Assembly: GCA_035371905.1 (NCBI GenBank)
Contig: DAORXQ010000030.1
Coordinates: 1-16,713, forward strand
DNA: 16,713 bases
Direction: 5' to 3'
Source of the DNA: a bacterium
Lineage (GTDB): Bacteria > Ratteibacteria > UBA8468 > B48-G9 > JAFGKM01
The translations under genes and the position numbers were made by a program. The number at the start of each line of letters is the position of its first letter. Within the stretch, counting starts at the first letter, position 1. The notes below the pieces were generated by a model. The model was not told where the DNA came from. It did not search any database and saw only the letters and a list, made by a program, of their open reading frames with translations. Shown here one piece after another: positions 13,802 to 16,713 of this stretch.

Positions 13802-14032
13802 ATGGATTTAAAAGAAAAGGTTGAAAATTCAATTAAGGATGTAAGAGAATTTTTACAGGCAGAAGGTGGAGATTGCGAAATTGTTGAAGCAAAGGATGGA
13901 ATTGTTAAAGTAAGATTGATTGGAACATGTAAGGGCTGTCCTTTTTCACAGATAACTTTAAAAATGCGGATAGAGGCAATAATAAAAGATAGAGTCCCAG
14001 AGGTTAAAGAAGTTGTTGAAGTTGAGGAATAA
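13802..14032 (+). CDS. nfu: Stand-alone NifU C-terminal (Nfu) domain, Fe-S cluster carrier
   Basis: The 76-residue protein is a single Nfu domain. Cys43-Lys-Gly-Cys46 in GTCKGCPFSQITLK is the cluster-bridging CxxC, and FLQAEGGDCEIVE (17-29) is the conserved start. Nfu dimers carry a 4Fe-4S cluster from the scaffold to client proteins. GGAGG lies 5 nt before the ATG. Its stop codon overlaps the larE start by one base (TAATG), implying coupled translation. Together with the IscU-like gene at 11964 it makes a split NifU. Confidence 0.92.
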   Translation: MDLKEKVENSIKDVREFLQAEGGDCEIVEAKDGIVKVRLIGTCKGCPFSQITLKMRIEAIIKDRVPEVKEVVEVEE

Positions 14033-14829
14033 TGGAAGAAAAACTGAAAAAACTTAAGGATTATCTTAAAAAATTAAAGAGGGTTGTTATTGCATATTCA
14101 GGCGGAGTTGACAGTACTTTTTTGCTCAATGTCGCCTTAAACACACTTGGTAAAGAAAATGTTATTGCAGTTATTGGTATATCTCCTACATATCCTAATG
14201 AAGAAAGAAAATTTGCTGTAAATTTTTGTAAGGAAAATGGGATAAAATATATTGAAGTTGAGACTGAAGAATTTAAAGATTCAAATTTTTTAAAAAATCC
14301 TCCTGATAGATGCTTTTGGTGCAAAAAAGAGTTATTTGGAAAGATTGAAGAGATAAGAAAAAATTTGAATTTTAAATATATAATTGATGGGACTAACAAA
14401 GATGATGAGAAGGACTACAGGCCAGGAGAAAAAGCAAAAAAAATTTATAATGTTATTTCTCCTTTAAAAGAATGCGGTTTTACAAAAAAAGATATAAGAG
14501 AATTGTCAAAAGAATTAAATTTACCAACATGGAATAAACCTCAGATGGCATGTCTTGCTTCAAGGATACCCTATGGAGAAAAAATAACAGAAGAGAAATT
14601 GAAAAGAATAAATGAAGGAGAAAAATTTTTATATTCTCTTGGATTTAAAATTGTGAGGATAAGAGATTACAATGAACTGGCAAGAATTGAGGTAGATAAA
14701 AATGAAATTGAAAAATTGATAAAATTTAAAGAAAAAATAATTGAAAAATTGAAAAAGATTGGTTACAAATACATAACAGTTGACCTTGAAGGATATAGAA
14801 CAGGCAGTATGAATGAGGTTTTAAGGTGA
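14032..14829 (+). CDS. larE: LarE-type sulfurtransferase (PP-loop), three-cysteine form
   Basis: LarE activates its substrate with ATP and installs sulfur, best known in making the nickel-pincer cofactor of lactate racemase. The PP-loop SGGVDST is at 23-29, and PDRCFWCKKELF (91-102) and PQMACLASRIPYG (170-182) are family signatures. Lactobacillus LarE sacrifices one cysteine; other LarE proteins carry three that bind a 4Fe-4S cluster and act catalytically. Here Cys94, Cys97 and Cys174 are all present, so the cluster type is expected, fitting an operon that builds clusters. The length, 265 residues, is normal. larB, larC and larA are not in this window, so the target could be another cofactor or thiolation. 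It is the last gene of the operon and overlaps the opposing ABC gene by 9 nt. Confidence 0.9.
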   Translation: MEEKLKKLKDYLKKLKRVVIAYSGGVDSTFLLNVALNTLGKENVIAVIGISPTYPNEERKFAVNFCKENGIKYIEVETEEFKDSNFLKNPPDRCFWCKKELFGKIEEIRKNLNFKYIIDGTNKDDEKDYRPGEKAKKIYNVISPLKECGFTKKDIRELSKELNLPTWNKPQMACLASRIPYGEKITEEKLKRINEGEKFLYSLGFKIVRIRDYNELARIEVDKNEIEKLIKFKEKIIEKLKKIGYKYITVDLEGYRTGSMNEVLR

Positions 14830-16602
14830 AAGACCCATTTTTATTTTACTCAATTCATTTATTTCTTTTTCTATTTTTTCCAGCGGATATTGAAGATTAT
14901 AAAGTTTATAATACAATCCCTTTTCTTTTAATAACTGAAGATGGTTTCCTGTTTCAACAATCTCTCCTTCATTTAAAACAAAAATTCTATCAACATTCCT
15001 TACAAGAGACAATCTATGAGCAATTATAAAAACAGTTCTTCCTTCAATCAATCTCTGCAATGCTTCCATTATTAAACTTTCAGATTCAGCATCAAGTGAA
15101 GATGTAAACTCATCAAGGATTAATATGGAGGGATTTTTAAGAAAAACTCTTGCAATTGCTATCCTTTGTTTCTGTCCTACAGATAAAGAATTTCCCATAT
15201 CTCCAACATCCGTTTCATAACCATCAGGTAAATTTGAAATAAAATCATGGGCATTTGCAAGTTTTGCTGCTTCTATAACCTCATTTTCACTTACATTTTT
15301 TTTTCCAAAAGTAATATTTTCCATTACTGTTCCACTGAAAATAAATGGCTCCTGTAAAACTATTCCTATTTGAGACCTTAAATAAAAAATTTTGTAATCT
15401 TTTATATTTTTATCATCTATATAAATTGAACCTTTATTTACATCATAAAATCTCGGAATTAAACTTACAAGAGTAGATTTTCCTGCGCCACTTGGTCCAA
15501 CAAGAGCAATTTTTTCCCCTTCTTTAACATCAAAAGATATATTTTTCAGAACATACTTTTCATCTTCATATGCAAAATAAACATTTTCAAATTTCACCTT
15601 TCCCTTCAAGTTTGTAGAAGGGAATATAGAATTTGGAGAGTCCTTCACATCTGAATATGCATCCATTATTTCAAAAATTCTTTCTCCAGCAGCCCTTGCA
15701 TGCTGCATCATATGGTTTACCTGATTTAATTGATGAACAGGTGTGTAAAGTAAATGAAGATACCCTATATATGCAACAAGAGTTCCAACACTTATTTCTC
15801 CTGATACCACCTTTATACTTCCAAACCAGATAATTATCAAATATCCTAATGAACTTAAAAAAATTATCCAACTCTGATAAGTAGCCCATAATTTAGCAAC
15901 ATAAAGATTTATTTTAAAAAACTTCCTGCCTTTAAAAGAAAATTTTGCAAGTTGATGTTTTTCTCTTGCATATGCTTTTATTTCTTTCATTCCGAATATA
16001 TTTTCCTGAAGAGAAGATGTAAGTTCCCCTCTAATTTTTCTAACTTCTCTATATCCTTTATGTGCTTTTTCTGTAAAAACATATACAAGAAAACCAATTC
16101 CACCTATTGGAAACATCATCAATAAAGTCAAAACTTTATTCAATTTAAGTAAGATAAAAAATGCTCCAAAAAATGTAAAAATAGACATAAGAAAAATTAT
16201 GAATCCATCAGTTATAATTCTCTGTAATTGTTCAACATCAGACATAAGTTTTGAAAGAACATCTCCCTTTTTTTCTTTATTGAAATAACTTAATGAAAGC
16301 TTTTGGAGTTTATGATAAACTTTATTCCTTAATTTATAGACAACACCCTGTTGTATTCTGTTACTTGTAATTGTCTCAAAAGCCATTAGCCGGGAATATA
16401 TTAGAAAAAGAAAAAAAAGAAGTCCACCCCACTGATTAACAATTAATAGATTTTTTGGTATTATCCCTTTATCAATTATTATTTTTGAAATGTAAGGTCT
16501 TGCTAAATCAATTCCATTTCTAAATAGAACAATAATAATCAGTAGAACAAAATCTTTTTTATATTCTAAAACATAATCCTTCAATTTTTTTATAAGTTCC
16601 AT
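14821..16602 (-). CDS. ABC transporter, fused membrane and ATPase domains (MsbA/MDR-type exporter)
   Basis: The 593-residue half-transporter would act as a homo- or heterodimer in the inner membrane. The transmembrane domain spans about 1-310 with hydrophobic segments near 18-30, 58-70, 131-175 and 243-285. The ATPase domain spans about 335-575: Walker A GPSGAGKST (369-377), Q-loop Gln417 (VLQEPF), signature LSVGQKQR (473-480, with Val in place of the usual second Gly), Walker B ILILDE with catalytic Glu498, and H-loop His529 (IIAHRL). The substrate cannot be told; lipid A-type, lipid or drug export are typical for the class. It is transcribed towards the sulfur operon and its last codons overlap larE. 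No ribosome-binding site at normal distance precedes the ATG; TATAAT ends 7 nt upstream of it. Confidence 0.93.
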   Translation of the reverse strand: MELIKKLKDYVLEYKKDFVLLIIIVLFRNGIDLARPYISKIIIDKGIIPKNLLIVNQWGGLLFFLFLIYSRLMAFETITSNRIQQGVVYKLRNKVYHKLQKLSLSYFNKEKKGDVLSKLMSDVEQLQRIITDGFIIFLMSIFTFFGAFFILLKLNKVLTLLMMFPIGGIGFLVYVFTEKAHKGYREVRKIRGELTSSLQENIFGMKEIKAYAREKHQLAKFSFKGRKFFKINLYVAKLWATYQSWIIFLSSLGYLIIIWFGSIKVVSGEISVGTLVAYIGYLHLLYTPVHQLNQVNHMMQHARAAGERIFEIMDAYSDVKDSPNSIFPSTNLKGKVKFENVYFAYEDEKYVLKNISFDVKEGEKIALVGPSGAGKSTLVSLIPRFYDVNKGSIYIDDKNIKDYKIFYLRSQIGIVLQEPFIFSGTVMENITFGKKNVSENEVIEAAKLANAHDFISNLPDGYETDVGDMGNSLSVGQKQRIAIARVFLKNPSILILDEFTSSLDAESESLIMEALQRLIEGRTVFIIAHRLSLVRNVDRIFVLNEGEIVETGNHLQLLKEKGLYYKLYNLQYPLEKIEKEINELSKIKMGLSP

Positions 16603-16609
16603 TATTTAG

Positions 16610-16615
16610 ATTATA
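16610..16615 (-). promoter_or_regulatory. Possible -10 box for the ABC transporter gene
   Basis: On the minus strand a perfect TATAAT ends 7 nt before the ATG at 16602, so transcription would begin at or next to the start codon, giving a leaderless message. No convincing -35 box is found 16-18 nt upstream (the best is TAGATT-like). A purine run AAAAAAGG lies about 14 nt before the ATG, too far for a normal ribosome-binding site. Read-through from the upstream tRNA is an alternative source of transcripts. Confidence 0.35.
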
Positions 16616-16659
16616 CCTTTTTTCTTAAAAAATCTACTTTGAAAGACACATTTTTAATG

Positions 16660-16713
16660 CGGAGGGGGTGGGATTCGAACCCACGATCCGATTGCTCGGA
16701 TACACGCTTTCCA
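16660..16713 (-). tRNA. tRNA-Ser (anticodon GGA), 3' part, cut by the window edge
   Basis: Read on the minus strand, the segment begins inside the anticodon loop with T, GGA, AA, continues with the anticodon 3' stem GCGTG, a long class II variable arm (TCCGA-GCAA-TCGGA), the T arm GTGGG-TTCGAAT-CCCAC, the acceptor 3' strand CCCCTCC and discriminator G at 16660. The GGA anticodon, long variable arm and discriminator G all indicate serine. CCA is not encoded: the bases after the discriminator are C-A-T. The 5' half lies beyond 16713. It is 57 nt upstream of the ABC transporter gene on the same strand. Confidence 0.95.

Noticed and set aside
14061..14399. Minus-strand open frame opposite larE
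   Set aside because: Shadow of the PP-loop gene; its sequence resembles nothing and has no supporting start signals.
1..16713. CRISPR arrays, insertion sequences, integrases or toxin-antitoxin pairs
   Set aside because: No regularly spaced repeats, transposase or recombinase motifs were found on either strand. The tRNA-Ser at the edge could be an integration site, but no attachment repeat or integrase is visible.

Overview
This is an AT-rich stretch (roughly 30% G+C by eye) from what looks like a strict anaerobe. A DUF4838 protein, a type IV pilin-like protein with a C-terminal 'VDGHVEFL' signature and a uroporphyrinogen-decarboxylase-like protein occur together most often in PVC-type and candidate phyla such as Omnitrophota/Ratteibacteria or Lentisphaerota. 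That assignment is an inference from gene content, not from a marker gene.

Layout. (1) 61-2715: a promoter, a DUF4838 carbohydrate-active protein and a second protein that looks like the C-terminal half of a carbohydrate-active enzyme. Neither has an ATG/GTG/TTG start where the coding sequence appears to begin. (2) 2853-5969: a consensus promoter drives a class III hybrid-cluster protein (hcp), a dicluster ferredoxin-like protein, a small zinc-ribbon protein and a pilin-like gene. (3) 6017-14829: a second promoter, nearly identical to the hcp promoter, drives a tightly packed 12-gene operon. Its order is an Rrf2-family Fe-S regulator, cysK, a Thi4-type thiazole synthase, a DUF39 aspartate-semialdehyde sulfurtransferase, a NIL-ferredoxin, nifS, nadA, a NifU/IscU scaffold, an RseC-like membrane protein, a UroD-like protein, a stand-alone Nfu domain and larE. 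(4) 14821-16602, minus strand: an MsbA-type ABC exporter converging on larE with a 9-nt tail overlap, and upstream of it the 3' part of a tRNA-Ser(GGA) cut by the window edge.

How the genes fit together. The 12-gene operon reads as one sulfide-fed sulfur network. CysK makes cysteine from sulfide. DUF39 plus NIL-ferredoxin make homocysteine from sulfide. The Thi4 homologue has the His-type active site associated with sulfide as thiazole sulfur donor. NifS, the IscU-like scaffold and Nfu make Fe-S clusters, NadA consumes one, and LarE is a sulfur-inserting enzyme with a three-cysteine cluster signature. The Rrf2 protein has the Cys92/99/105 pattern of a cluster-sensing repressor. Because its own promoter and the hcp promoter match at about 50 positions from the -35 box to about 25 nt past the -10 box, I propose that it controls both units and links sulfur supply and Fe-S assembly with nitric oxide/hydroxylamine defence.

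The non-coding DNA holds a small family of GC-rich palindromes: three copies of CACCT-N3-AGGTG and two related to CGAACC-GGTT. Two of them occupy the only sizeable gaps inside the sulfur operon, directly before nifS and nifU.
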